A stretch of 64,000 bases of DNA from assembly GCF_050908995.1 (NCBI RefSeq), contig NC_135123.1, positions 4,278,001 through 4,342,000 on the forward strand, read 5' to 3'. This document shows, one piece after another, positions 54,352-64,000 of the stretch. Below the pieces are notes generated by a model. That model was not told where the DNA came from and searched no databases. It saw only the letters and a program-made list of their open reading frames with translations. The translations under genes were made by a program, and so were the position numbers. The first letter of the stretch is position 1. Each line of letters opens with the position of its first letter. This DNA comes from Andrena cerasifolii (lineage: Eukaryota > Arthropoda > Insecta > Hymenoptera > Andrenidae).

Positions 54352-55745
54352 TTTAAATGAATCCAACTGTTCAATTGACGGGGTTTCAATGTAAGATTAT
54401 ATATGTAGGCACAGCTCATACGTTACAAACATCTTTACCATTATAATATGACAACAGAAAACATACAAAAATGTTTACATTTGGTCAAAATCAATTTTTC
54501 GTAATCGAGTTCCTTTATGCATAACTTATTGTCAGTGTTAGTTACACTGGCATCCCTGTTTTTAAAACCAGCGAAGTGGAACCATTTCGAAAGTGACGCT
54601 TTCCATTCTCTTCTCCATAGAGAATAATGTCCAAGCCATCAGGAGGGCTGAGGTAAGTAAAACTCTCAAAAAAAATCCCTGCAAATAGACAGCACTATCT
54701 TTTGATAAATTCGGACGCCCTTTCTCTAATATAAAAAGACATTTTTTGAAGAATTTATCGTGCGACTGAAAACAGAAAATCCCCGCGAGTAACGAAATTC
54801 TTATAAGCGACAGTATAGGCACGGAACGAGCAATATTCTTTCTTAACTAAACGCCGAAGGAAGTGATTAACTGAAGGGTAAGAGAGTTGACGAGCATAAA
54901 GATAAAAGGGTGCCTTTCAAGAGCGAAACGAAAGAAGCAACGACATCGAGAGCCGCAGACATTCCGATCGAAACGGGAAGGAGGATCTTTCGGCACCGTT
55001 TCGGTTTTTCAGCGATAGGTCTGGGCAAGCTCGAGCAATGAGAATCAGCCTCCCCTGGGGTTTCCGAGATGGCTTCCTAGCTTTCGTAATCGAGTCCTTG
55101 CTCGTGCGCGTGCGCGCGCGCGCCACGCATACTTCACCCCCATGGATACATGATAAAATACATCCCCCAAATCCCGCAGACTGTGTATAACCCGTAATCC
55201 GCTGGTCTATTCTGCGCGATACGTCGCGACTCCGTGTATCCTGACCCGGTAATGTACGTGCTCGGTCCATAATGTGAATCGAGCTACGCGAACCTCGCAC
55301 GTTTTACCTCCCTCCCTACACAGCCCCGCGCATCCTCTCCCAGCAACCGGCTGTACACGGATGTACACCGACCGTGTCTACGGTACACGCCGAGCTGGTA
55401 TAAAAAGGAAGACCCTGGCTGATCTGCGCGTCTACCGTTGCACAGGTTTACCCTGCCAATCGCGCAGATTCAATAGGGCTGCGATTCAATGTCTTCCGAG
55501 ACTGTACCTTTATCCCGTTGATCTTGTAAGAAGAAATTGTAATATCTACCCTTCAAAAGCCTGGCCTTGGCCCGTAATACTCCCTTACGGGTCTTTGGCT
55601 GTTATTCGCGGCGACCACGCAGCCAGAAACAGATGGGCAAAATGGTGGGAATGATGATCGTAATTGCGTCGACCTTTCAAGGGTTGCGCCTTTCGGGGAA
55701 TAAGCTTGCCTGCGTCGAGCTATGGCGGCGACGGGCTCTGTTAAC
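54352..55745. other. Unassigned sequence with a GC-rich island (54.9-55.75 kb)
   Basis: Several ORFs of 65-127 codons overlap on both strands in the island, without recognisable domains. A GTGCGCGTGCGCGCGCGCGC alternating purine-pyrimidine run lies at about 55107. Confidence 0.45.
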
Positions 55746-55748
55746 TTT

Positions 55749-56004
55749 GAGGGTGATTGTAAACGTAGTAGTTTTATAAGTGCCAAATAGTACTTTAGGA
55801 ATAAGAGTAGCTGGATGAAATATATAAGGCTTAAAAGCCATGACAGACAGAGGTGATACCAAGTTTTGTGACACTTGGGAATTTTGGACGCCTGCCGGCT
55901 AGAGTAAGTGACTCAGGGTGATTCTTAACATAATAGTTATATAAGTGACAACATAGTACTAAATAGTATTTTACAGATAAGAATAGCTGGATAAAATATA
56001 TGTG
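55749..56004. repeat. Direct repeat of an 80-90-bp block
   Basis: GGGTGATTGTAAAC, then TAGTTTTATAAGTG, AATAGTACTTTA and AGAGTAGCTGGATGAAATAT at 55750-55828 recur in the same order with changes at 55917-56004 (GGGTGATTCTTAAC, TAGTTATATAAGTG, GAATAGCTGGATAAAATAT). The two copies are 167 bp apart. Confidence 0.75.
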
Positions 56005-56174
56005 TATGGGAAGATACCCAGCTATGATGTACGTAACTCTGATTCTTCTTGAATCAAAGGAAGGAGTATTATACCTATATATTAAATTGTTTGCAGACGC
56101 AACCATAGATCCAACAGAGTTAGTGTAATTGGTATCTAACAAATTGCATTGCACGTGCATGGAACGTGCACTAC

Positions 56175-56719
56175 CAAGGGTAGGACCGGGTGTGGTAGAC
56201 ATCGATTTTGATGAGCCTTGGCACGATGGATCTATGTCCAAAATAAGTAAATAGGTGTCCGAGCGTTTCTGCCAATGGGCCTTAATAATAGAGATATTTA
56301 CATGGAAATTATTAAACATTTCATAGTGGGATTTTAGTGGGTAAAAATCCCACAATGGCGCCCCCGGAGGATTCCCCTCTGGAGGCGTCGAGGTGCCTTT
56401 TGAAGATTCCCCCACTTTAAAAAAAAATGATAAAAAACAAATTTATAAAAAAAATAATTTATAATTTTTTTAACGTGGAAAAATCTTCAAAAGACACCCT
56501 CTACAGGGGATTCCCCCGGGGGCGCCATGGTAGTGTGGGATTTTTACCCACTAAAACCCCACGGCCACTATGAAATGTTTAATAATTTACACGTAAACAT
56601 CTTTATTATTAAGACCAATTGGCTTAAACGCTCGGACACCTATTTACTTATTTTCAACATAGATCCATCGTGTCAAGGCTCATCAAAATCCATGACCATC
56701 ACACCCTGCCCTCCCCTTG
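56175..56719. mobile_element. Palindromic element, 545 bp
   Basis: Mirrored arms around 56,447 with ends CAAGGG.AGG. Matched blocks include GATTTTGATGAGCCTTG, CACGATGGATCTATGT, AATAAGTAAATAGGTGTCCG, ATTATTAAACATTTCATAGT and GGGTAAAAATCCCACA. The unpaired centre is an A/T-only stretch. The 194-codon minus-strand ORF at 55831-56415 reads through one arm and its flank and is not a gene. Confidence 0.88.
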
Positions 56720-56721
56720 TA

Positions 56722-57218
56722 AGAGAATTAATCTTTATAGAGTGTTTTTATTTTTCCCTTCAGTTTCTTGTCGTAATTTGTCAAATTTCTTATAAAATTA
56801 TGTAGAACATAAGGATTCGTCCAATTCATCTGGTAATTTCATGATTCTAGTATCCGCCCTCCGTCGTGACGTAAACGTTACTGATTTTTTTTTTAGGTAA
56901 GACATATTCGAGTGTCATTAAAGTTTGTTAAGTCATAGGCGCTATTTAATTAATGTAACTGACAGATGATATACCGTTTTATTAGCAAAGGATACTATCT
57001 CTTATAACAATAAGAACAATAATAATAATAGCAGTAGTAGTGGCAATAATATTAATTTATATATTTTTTGACACGTAGAGTCCTTTAAATATTTGTAACA
57101 TAGGTGAATGGTACTCTCTTCCCTGACGCATTTTTATACAGCAATTAGCATTTCTTTTAAGCTTTCCGTCGGTCACCATAATATGCAGCTGCATAGGACA
57201 TATGAACACTCATATATG
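56722..57218. other. Unassigned AT-rich sequence
   Basis: No ORF or repeat beyond a small AATAATAAT run near 57030. Confidence 0.4.
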
Positions 57219-57220
57219 TA

Positions 57221-57260
57221 CAGTGCTGAATGAAAATATTAGCACAGCAGGCAATTCAGT
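57221..57260. mobile_element. Possible Tc1-type terminus
   Basis: CAGTGCTGAATGAAAATATT, then AGCACA, preceded by TA, has the CAGTG.TG..(A)AAATATT.GCAC form of Tc1-like TIRs. GGACAAAAGTATTGGAAC at about 57408 is similar. The opposite end was not located with confidence. Confidence 0.45.
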
Positions 57261-57364
57261 ATACAATTATTTGTAACTATTATAAAAATTACTCTTTTGT
57301 ATAAATATACAGAAAAATCTACATAATGTAGATCTTTATTTACAACATTCCACTTTTATATGTA

Positions 57365-57630
57365 CAAAAGCAGACCTAAACAAACGAAAATAGATCATTT
57401 TATGCTCGGACAAAAGTATTGGAACCTACATCTGCAAAAAACTTGTTGAAAATAATTTTTTTTAACCAATATAAATCGATGTTTCCGCGAAGCATTGTGT
57501 ATACTTAAATAAACTTCTTTTACAAATGGGTCAATAATTACTTTCAAGCGTAAAGTAATTATAAAACACACCTTAATATTCACATAGTTTAATATTATCG
57601 ACATATTTTCTTAACGTAGGTCTGCTTTTG
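57365..57630. mobile_element. TIR element of about 266 bp (tentative)
   Basis: Inverted ends CAAAAGCAGACCTA at 57365 and TAGGTCTGCTTTTG at about 57617-57630, continuing imperfectly into AAAATA. TA precedes the left end; the right flank is TTTA. The interior carries the ACAAAAGTATTGGAAC motif noted for the possible Tc1 terminus. Confidence 0.5.
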
Positions 57631-57632
57631 TT

Positions 57633-59216
57633 TATAGGCAAGTGAAATATTGCAAACAAAGAATCTCACACGGGAAAAGTACAAAGTAGGAATTTTTTCC
57701 AAAGTTACAAACCTTTGCATATTGAATATCGTTGGTTTCCTGGTAAAACACAGTAAGTCAGTATGTATGGTTTCTCAGAAACTAAATTTAAGCGACGCAT
57801 GCCTATAATAAACGAGTGAATTTAGTACAAAAAATCTTTATTTCTCATGCGATGACTTACAAGTGTGTATTACCAGTATGTAAAGGAGTAATTTTATATA
57901 TTTTTTGCCATAAAGTGAAAACGGGAATTTTTGACTTACAATTAGTGTGTCTTACCATTATACCCAGGATACCCTGCACTAATATTATTGTCCATCCCTG
58001 TACGTCATTACGGAACACTTGAAAACTTGATCCTTTATCAGCCGACGCCTGAAGGCTTCAAATCTTAGTATCGAACAAAACGTGTCTAACGTCGGGTTCG
58101 CTTTCGATGCCGTGGCAGCTACCGCGGGCCCCTTTAGCGGCGAGGAGACGCGGCTTCCCCCGAGGTGTGCACTCGGAAGACACAAAAGGAGCGGCACGAA
58201 AGCGAAAATCGTAGGATCACCGATCGATATTTTCGGATATTTGTTCGAGGCGCGTTATCCCGAGGCGGCATCTCCCTTTCCTGTTCTCCTGTCGGATAGT
58301 TTCGTTGGAACGCATCGATATTGATCAGAGTATAGCCGAGACGTGTAGCACACAGGCCGAAACAACATGGCCACGGGTGGATCTCCATAACGAACCCGGT
58401 GACTTGCACATTCGACCCAGAACGCATTAGCCGTATTTGCATTTAATTGCCGGTTGTTTGTTTGACGTCCGCGCGACCGACGGAATTAGGAGCGTTGGGG
58501 AGCCAACTGCAGCCGCATCCTGCTCTCTGTGATCTGCATCGATTTGCTGCTACTCGGAGGAATGCTCGCGATTCTTTTGCGCCTGCCCTCCCCACTCGTG
58601 AGACTTCCGGCCTGCTGAATTTCACAAAAATGTCAGGCAACCGTTTGCCTCTTCGCCTCTTTGCCGGGTGGACGTGTAGGGCTTGTTCCGTCCCTTGACA
58701 GAGCTGGCGAGCAAGGCTTGCTCAATGACAAGTAGGTACTTGTTTATATCCGGCTGGGCCTTAAAATTGTCATTGTACCAGTTCATCGCTGAATTATCGT
58801 CGCTACCAGTAGCAAGAACTGTCTACTCAAGCATTGCAACGCTGATGCAAATACAATTTATTCAATAGCAAATGTTTCAATCCGATTGAACTAATTTCGC
58901 AAACACTTTGACCAAACGTGTTTCCTGACTCTTTGGCACATCAAGACGAAAGGTTAAATCAGTAAGTAACTACAGATGGCACGAGCTATGTATTTGTCTT
59001 AAATATTACGATCGCACATGTAGATGTAAAATATACAGAATGGCAATGATATATTTTAATTCAATGCTTCATGGAAAAAAGTCTGTCGAGTCGTGCGGTA
59101 CTTATTTCTGTCAAAATGCACGTGTCGTTGGCTTATTGGTAGAACTGCCCAAGCCCGAGTGTCTCAGTTGTCGGTGCATGCGCATTTTATGTTCAGTCTG
59201 TTACAATAAAGCCGAG
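57633..59216. other. Unassigned sequence with a GC-rich island (58.05-58.7 kb)
   Basis: ORFs to 102 codons on both strands of the island without recognisable domains. The flanks are AT-rich. Confidence 0.45.
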
Positions 59217-59219
59217 ACT

Positions 59220-59385
59220 CCACCGGGCAGCTAAGCTAAGCTATGCGATGCTATGCTATGCCATGCTACGTTTTAAAAAAAATTAGCTTCAACACATTCT
59301 TATGGAACCGTTTGCACCAAAAGCTACGCTAAAACATGGCATCGCATAGCATAGCTTAGCTTAGCTTCCCGGTGGATTCCCGGCT
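59220..59385. mobile_element. PIF/Harbinger-type MITE, 166 bp, copy 2
   Basis: Same family as 39113-39282. Ends are AGCCGAGACTCCACCG and CGGTGGATTCCCGGCT, with TAA on both sides (59217-59219, 59386-59388). The copy differs in the number of TATGC/AGCATA pentamers and by scattered substitutions. The central ACATTCTTATGGAA is conserved. Confidence 0.92.
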
Positions 59386-59388
59386 TAA

Positions 59389-61442
59389 GTCAGGTAATAA
59401 TTGAAAGCTATTGACAGATACATCAGTTTTTCCCCATGTGGGTTTTTAAAGAAACTTAGAAAGTAATTGCTTCCATTAATCCTTAAGGATTGCGGGGTAG
59501 AATGATGGACTTGGTAACTAGCTTTACCAACAAGCCAACGATATCTTAACCGCACCGTGAAAATCCGTTCTTTTTTTACTGGCGGCCAGCTCCCAGAGGC
59601 ATCCTCGTATCACTTATCATTACGAAGTTGCACGTATTTCGTCGGACGTATAACGGTGGATTGGTTATATGTATAGAATCCTAACTGAATCTCTTCTCTC
59701 TGAGGATCTCTTCTCGTTGGCTCCCTTCCTCTTCAGCTCGCTACCACACCACACCGTCTCCTTCTCGTCCCTTTCACCTTGTCTTTGTCACTTTCCCGAC
59801 CACGTTTCCCTGATACTCCTCGTCCTTCTTCATCCGCCGCCCGATTCCGGCGGCCCCACCCGTCCCTTCGGGCAACCAATCCTGAGTAAAGTTTGTTACA
59901 CAACTCGGCGAACTTTCGAAAATGGTCTGCCTCCGCCAAGTAAGCTGTTCTTGGCTCCCTCGTTAGGCTGACTTTCCTCTTTGCCACGGGACTTGCCAGC
60001 AACCATGCCGGCCGACATATACGCCTCGCTCTACCGACGTTCCTTTTACATCCGATAGTTCAGAGTGGTCTCGTCCACGAGGTATTTCGATGATTTATAG
60101 CGAACTGGGATACTCGGAAGATGTTTCCCGTGGTATTTTTCGTCGGAGAGTAATTGTTAAAAACGTCGGAAAATCGAACCGAGATTGGTCCTTCTGGTGC
60201 CATTGACCGATCTACTCACTGATACCTGTATTCGACGAATATAATATTAAAAGAAATTAAGTTGGAGGAATAGTATTTAGAAAAGTCTCGGAAATATCAT
60301 TTGCAAGTTGAACGATAATGGGCCCAGGTGGAAGAGTTTTTGGAGGTTAGAGTAAATTTTAAAATATCTTGAGGAATAGGTATTGAATGTCACAAATCTA
60401 TTCTTGATGAGGTTATTGTACCTATTTAGTTATTTCCTCGTTAAAATCAAATGCGCTATATATAATTTACTGATTGTGAGCCGAAAGTTTCACGGAAGTC
60501 GGAATAAATATATACATTAACCTGCAAAAAAATGCTGCATATTATGCGGTAGGTATGTGTTCGTTGTGTAACATTAGATTTGCGAAGGTGAAGTATTTTA
60601 ATATAAATCTACGTATAAATATGGTCGATACAATTTTTTCTCCAGAAGTACTCCATTACCATTCTTCTCGTATTTCTAACAGACTATACCTATGTGGAGA
60701 ATAATGCTGACGCTAGAATGGTTGAACTTTGCAAACAAATTTTAGAATTAGTTTTAAGTGAAACAGAGTATATATATAAACATAAGTTCGATTCGCAATG
60801 CTTTTCAAGATATGGGTGTCTGAATATCGGCATCGTAGCTAAGGTTGCCTGTTAGTACAAGCACTCAGTATACCTATACATATGTATGTTTTCTTTTTGA
60901 TCCAGTGATACCTATTCTTAACAATGGTGACAATAGAATAGTTTGTTTCAATGAAAAATACTAACAACTTTAGAGCCTCAAGTTTTGGTACTGTTGGAAA
61001 ACGCTTTTGTTACAGACACCCTAATGTCATGTAAACCTTTGTGTTCCGGACACAATTGCTGCATACTGGTAGTCAGAGGCCTTTACGGAGTGTTTAGTAA
61101 ATTGTAATACCTACGTACTTCGTAAAACGAAGACTGCAATTTATCGACAAATCGTTGTTTCGTAATGAAAAATAATAATACACCAAATGTGTTCGCCTGG
61201 AGTTATTTGAAGAGCAGTATTAATTATACAGTTAAATTTAATGTGAGAGAAAAATTGAAAGTTCGTGTATGCTTAGGGATGAACTTCAGTGACAATCTTA
61301 GCCAAAAGTTACTCCATTTACAAGATATTAATAAGGCTTTTTCCAGTGATGAAAACCAGTCAGAAATGGCAGTGGTGTATTTTGTCGCAAATTCAGTGCA
61401 ATTCGCTTATTTTGCTAATTTATTGAATATTTGTCAAATCTC
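59389..61442. other. Unassigned sequence, GC-richer at 59.6-60.2 kb
   Basis: ORFs to 100 codons. The 97-codon ORF at 61165-61458 has no recognisable domain and runs into the repeat below, so it is not supported. Mostly AT-rich. Confidence 0.4.
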
Positions 61443-61633
61443 ACTAATAATGAAATAATAATAATTATAATAATATTTCAATGCACACCTAAAGAGTCTA
61501 CTTACTATTATATATATATATAATATATATCACTATGTAGGTATATATATACTAATAATGAAATAATAATAATTATAATAATGTGTATATATATATAATA
61601 GTAAGTAGACTCTTTAGGTGTGCATTGAAATAT
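61443..61633. repeat. Palindrome combined with a direct repeat
   Basis: ATATTTCAATGCACACCTAA, then AGAGTCTACTTACTATTATA at 61473 is mirrored exactly at 61587-61633. In addition, the 31-bp block beginning CTAATAATGAAATAATAATA is present in direct orientation at about 61444 and 61551. TATATA runs fill the centre. Confidence 0.88.
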
Positions 61634-62216
61634 GAATTGACGAGTTGGCAAATATTATGATATAATTTATGTTCACTTATTTCGATAAACAGATATGAGA
61701 AGTCTCTTCGTCGTTTTTTATTAAACACAATGCTCAGACGTTCACACATATCTCGCTAACCATTCACAGTCAAAATTGTTTGTAAAATCTATTGTGAATG
61801 CATTTACATTGTCTCGGGTTTGAACGAACGATTTTCTGTTATTGTATACCTAAAACTTTAAAGAAAATTTTGTCGGTACGATGGAAATGCCAGGGAAGGT
61901 TTTTTTTCATTCATACACACATGCTATATCGATATTTCTTTATTTCTCGATGAACTCAAATATTTGTCTACCGAAAGCCGTGTTTTATTCTAGACTCTTT
62001 GATTAAATTCGGAAGAAATTATCGAAATTTTATAACTTCCCAAATTCACAATTCACCACCATTTAAAAGCGACGAGGGTGGTGGTAAAATTGGAAGTATA
62101 ACCGCAGGAATTCTCGGAAAGCAATCGCATTGATCGTATGACAACATGCGTTTCTGTACTTGCACATAACTGAACCATTTTTAAAATGTTTAGTATCTGG
62201 AGTTGAAAAATGTTAA
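61634..62216. other. Unassigned AT-rich sequence
   Basis: No supported ORF or repeat. The upstream part of the dead mariner gene could lie here but could not be read. Confidence 0.4.
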
Positions 62217-62760
62217 TCCACAAAAGCCACCTTCAGCGACGGACAAGCCCAGGTCTGCAGTTTCGTAACGTTCTTTTGTGTTTAGTGGAACCACCAAGAA
62301 ATCCTGTGTTTAGACTTATGACCGGGTAATGCAACAACTAATTCAGATGTATACTGTGACCAATTAGGCCAATTGAAAGAAGAAATCGCAGTGAAACGGC
62401 CTGGATTCGAAGGCTCAATCGAAAGGAGATATTTCATCACGATCACATTAGACTGCACATGGTACAAACTGGTAAAAAAGAATGCACGAATTTGGGTGGG
62501 ACATTTTGCCTTACCTATGAGACTATAGCATCTGGCTATCACCTATTTCTTACATCATTTTCTAATCAGTAAAAAATTTAATAACATGGACGTCCTGTAA
62601 TGTAGTATCGGAGAGCATTTTAACAACAAAAAAAACACGAAGCTTTTACACTGAGGGCAAAATTGCGGAAAGATAGAGTAAATTTAAGATATTGATTTCA
62701 TTGCCCCATAAGATTAAAATATTTCGGGTCATAATATTAAAAGGCATTTTACACGCAAAC
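62217..62760 (+). pseudogene. Mariner transposase, C-terminal half, degenerate
   Basis: Plus-strand frames read WNHQEILC, then PGNATTNSDVYCDQLGQLKE, then EIAVKRPGFEG, after a frameshift HHDHIRLHMVQTGKK, then SGYHLFLTSFSNQ and CSIGEHFNNKK. This follows the mariner catalytic region: the WW(D) motif before ..LLP...TI, SD.YC.QL..LK..I..KRP, the HQDNARPH block, the APSDYHLF block (here ASGYHLF, so the third catalytic Asp is lost), then a FF..K segment. Stops and frameshifts are frequent. The N-terminal half is missing. It is unrelated in position to the N-terminal fragment at 976-1260. Confidence 0.82.
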
Positions 62761-63420
62761 TGGAAGAATGATATTGGAAAAGGTAAAAAAAGAAGGTTAT
62801 TGTGAAGAAAGGAATACACTGTGAAAGCTGGAGTTGGCTGCCTCATCAAGATAATCGTGACCGCTTGCCATTAGCTAGTTTCTTTAAACGATGTGCCCAT
62901 TAACCCAAGTATCACATAGATGCGTTAAGCGCATCCGCAGTTACCTTAGCGCCCGTTGCATTATGGAAATTTCGCCTCGATGCGCAAACCGTGCCTAATT
63001 TTGTGCATTACTTTCGAAATTCATTATTCAGCATCGTGTTCGCACATTCCCATCGCGATTCGGCGGGAGGAAGATCTACCTACGTTGTATGCATAATAAA
63101 AAAAAAAATTCTTCATATGCACATAAACAAAAGGCAACTGTTTTATGCGTAGCTGATCACAGATCCGCCTCGAACGGAAAGGAACCCTTCGAAACCTCTA
63201 TACTGCCATCTAATGGAATAATAGAGCATTGCTTCTCCCACAAACCAGGTGTATATACATAATAGACCTTCCACCTTATGGTATTCCGCGTCGTCACGTT
63301 CTGAAATACCGACCCCCTAAAAACCACTGGATTTCGAGCGCCCTCTACGTTTTTCGAATGGTAGGTGTGGGAAACATTTTGTATTTCTACCTTATCACCG
63401 AGAGAAGTATAAAAGATGTG
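62761..63420. other. Unassigned sequence
   Basis: Moderately GC-rich at 62.87-63.07 kb. ORFs to 94 codons without motifs. Confidence 0.4.
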
Positions 63421-63424
63421 TTTA

Positions 63425-63470
63425 TACAGGGTGTCCCACAAACTCTGTCCACCACAAATATCTGTTATAT
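63425..63470. mobile_element. Solo end of a TA-target (mariner-like) element
   Basis: TACAGGGTGTCCCACAAACT at about 63425 has the common CAGGGTGTCCCA terminus with TA. No inverted partner is seen before the window ends, so the element is truncated or continues beyond it. Confidence 0.5.
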
Positions 63471-63779
63471 GAAGTAATAAGCGAAAATGTTATTTACAAT
63501 AGTTGTATGGTTGTAAGAAACACATTTTCAATTGTTACGATACTAAAAATTAGTTTCATTAATAATTACCTAGGGCGAGTACGTTATAAGGAAACTTTCT
63601 TTCGATATCATTCTTTCGAAGTTTTCAACGTTACCAATGTTATTTTACATGTAAATTCTTTTTATTTCCTACGTTGTAGTTGACATTAATATGCAATGTT
63701 TAATAGTGAGACCTTAAAATAACCTTAAACTTCAGAAATTAAACGCAAACGAGATACACCATAAGCCCTGATAACCAGA
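63471..63779. other. Unassigned AT-rich sequence
   Basis: Nothing recognisable; it may be the interior of the element whose end is at 63425. Confidence 0.35.
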
Positions 63780-63945
63780 TCGGGCGGCAGGATCTGCCGG
63801 CAGCTGCGGCGCAGCCTACGTCCGCATCCAGCTACGGTTCTGCCGGCAGGGTCTGCTTGTCAGGGTCTGCCGGCAGATCGACGGCAGATCGACGGCAGGT
63901 CCTGCCGGCAGATCGACGGCAGGTCCTGCTGCTCGCCTGACACAT
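63780..63945. repeat. GC-rich tandem of CTGCCGGCAG palindromes
   Basis: The 10-bp palindrome CTGCCGGCAG occurs four times (about 63797, 63841, 63867 and 63902). It is interspersed with three copies of GATCGACGGCAG and several GGTCTG/GGTCCTG blocks. The composition is sharply different from the AT-rich flank. It may be the edge of a minisatellite or the GC-rich end of a mobile element continuing to the window edge. Confidence 0.8.
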
Positions 63946-64000
63946 CCAACAGCGCCATCTGAAGGCCACAATTGCCAAAGAATTTCCTACGCGTGACGTC

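Noticed and set aside
55831..56415. 194-codon minus-strand ORF
   Set aside because: It reads through one arm of a palindromic element and its direct-repeat flank, with no recognisable domain.
61165..61458. 97-codon ORF
   Set aside because: No recognisable family, and its end runs into a palindromic AT repeat. Possible but unsupported.
1..64000. tRNA, rRNA or other structured RNA genes
   Set aside because: I looked for T-loop GGTTCGA.TCC with a pairing acceptor stem and for conserved rRNA blocks. Isolated GTTCGAT-like strings (for example near 60787) lack the rest of the cloverleaf.

Overview
This window looks like intergenic or deep-intronic DNA from an arthropod, most likely an insect. It is AT-rich with scattered GC-rich islands. 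No intact multi-exon gene is visible, and no rRNA, tRNA or prokaryotic gene organisation is seen. Most ORFs of 60-130 codons are chance frames, many of them inside repeats. The transposon set (mariner, Tigger/pogo, hAT, PIF/Harbinger, piggyBac-type and Kolobok-like MITEs, a Helitron) is typical of insects. I suspect Hymenoptera from the overall texture, but nothing here proves it.

Region by region. 0.4-1.3 kb: an ATTCGAAT-rich minisatellite abuts a broken mariner transposase. 3.2-5.2 kb: two long terminal-inverted-repeat (TIR) elements. 7.1-13.1 kb: TTAA-flanked MITEs, a hAT MITE, a zinc-finger fragment of a Tigger/pogo-like gene and a 1-kb foldback. 14.7-21.6 kb: a possible solo LTR, a 667-bp Harbinger-type element, a TA-flanked element, another TTAA element and a pogo-type MITE. 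23.2-27.7 kb: a dense cluster of nested palindromes with a DUF4817-like remnant. 28.1-32.7 kb: a candidate TATA/E-box promoter, a dead Harbinger element split by a 1-kb foldback, and a 1.83-kb palindrome. 34.3-35.6 kb: TTAA elements inserted back to back and then tandemly duplicated. 36.7-43.7 kb: a Tigger/pogo fragment, a TA element in two copies, a Harbinger MITE, a hAT MITE built on a 141-bp tandem repeat and abutting a Helitron, a piggyBac-type MITE, and an ATG-less coiled-coil coding segment. 44.0-45.4 kb: a minisatellite of about 26 units of 51 bp. 47.8-57.6 kb: further MITEs, a duplicated exon-like unit and palindromes. 59-64 kb: the second Harbinger MITE copy, a palindrome with direct repeats, the C-terminal half of a dead mariner transposase and a GC-rich palindromic tandem.

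What ties the window together is non-autonomous DNA transposition. At least eight element termini share TTAA followed by a G-rich start, several with a common subterminal motif. This suggests one superfamily, Kolobok-like by target and terminal rule, whose members insert next to each other and share target sites. Many elements are near-perfect hairpins, so transcripts through this region would give long double-stranded RNA. No autonomous intact transposase is present, so any mobility would depend on enzymes encoded elsewhere. Element boundaries were read by eye and may be off by a few bases.
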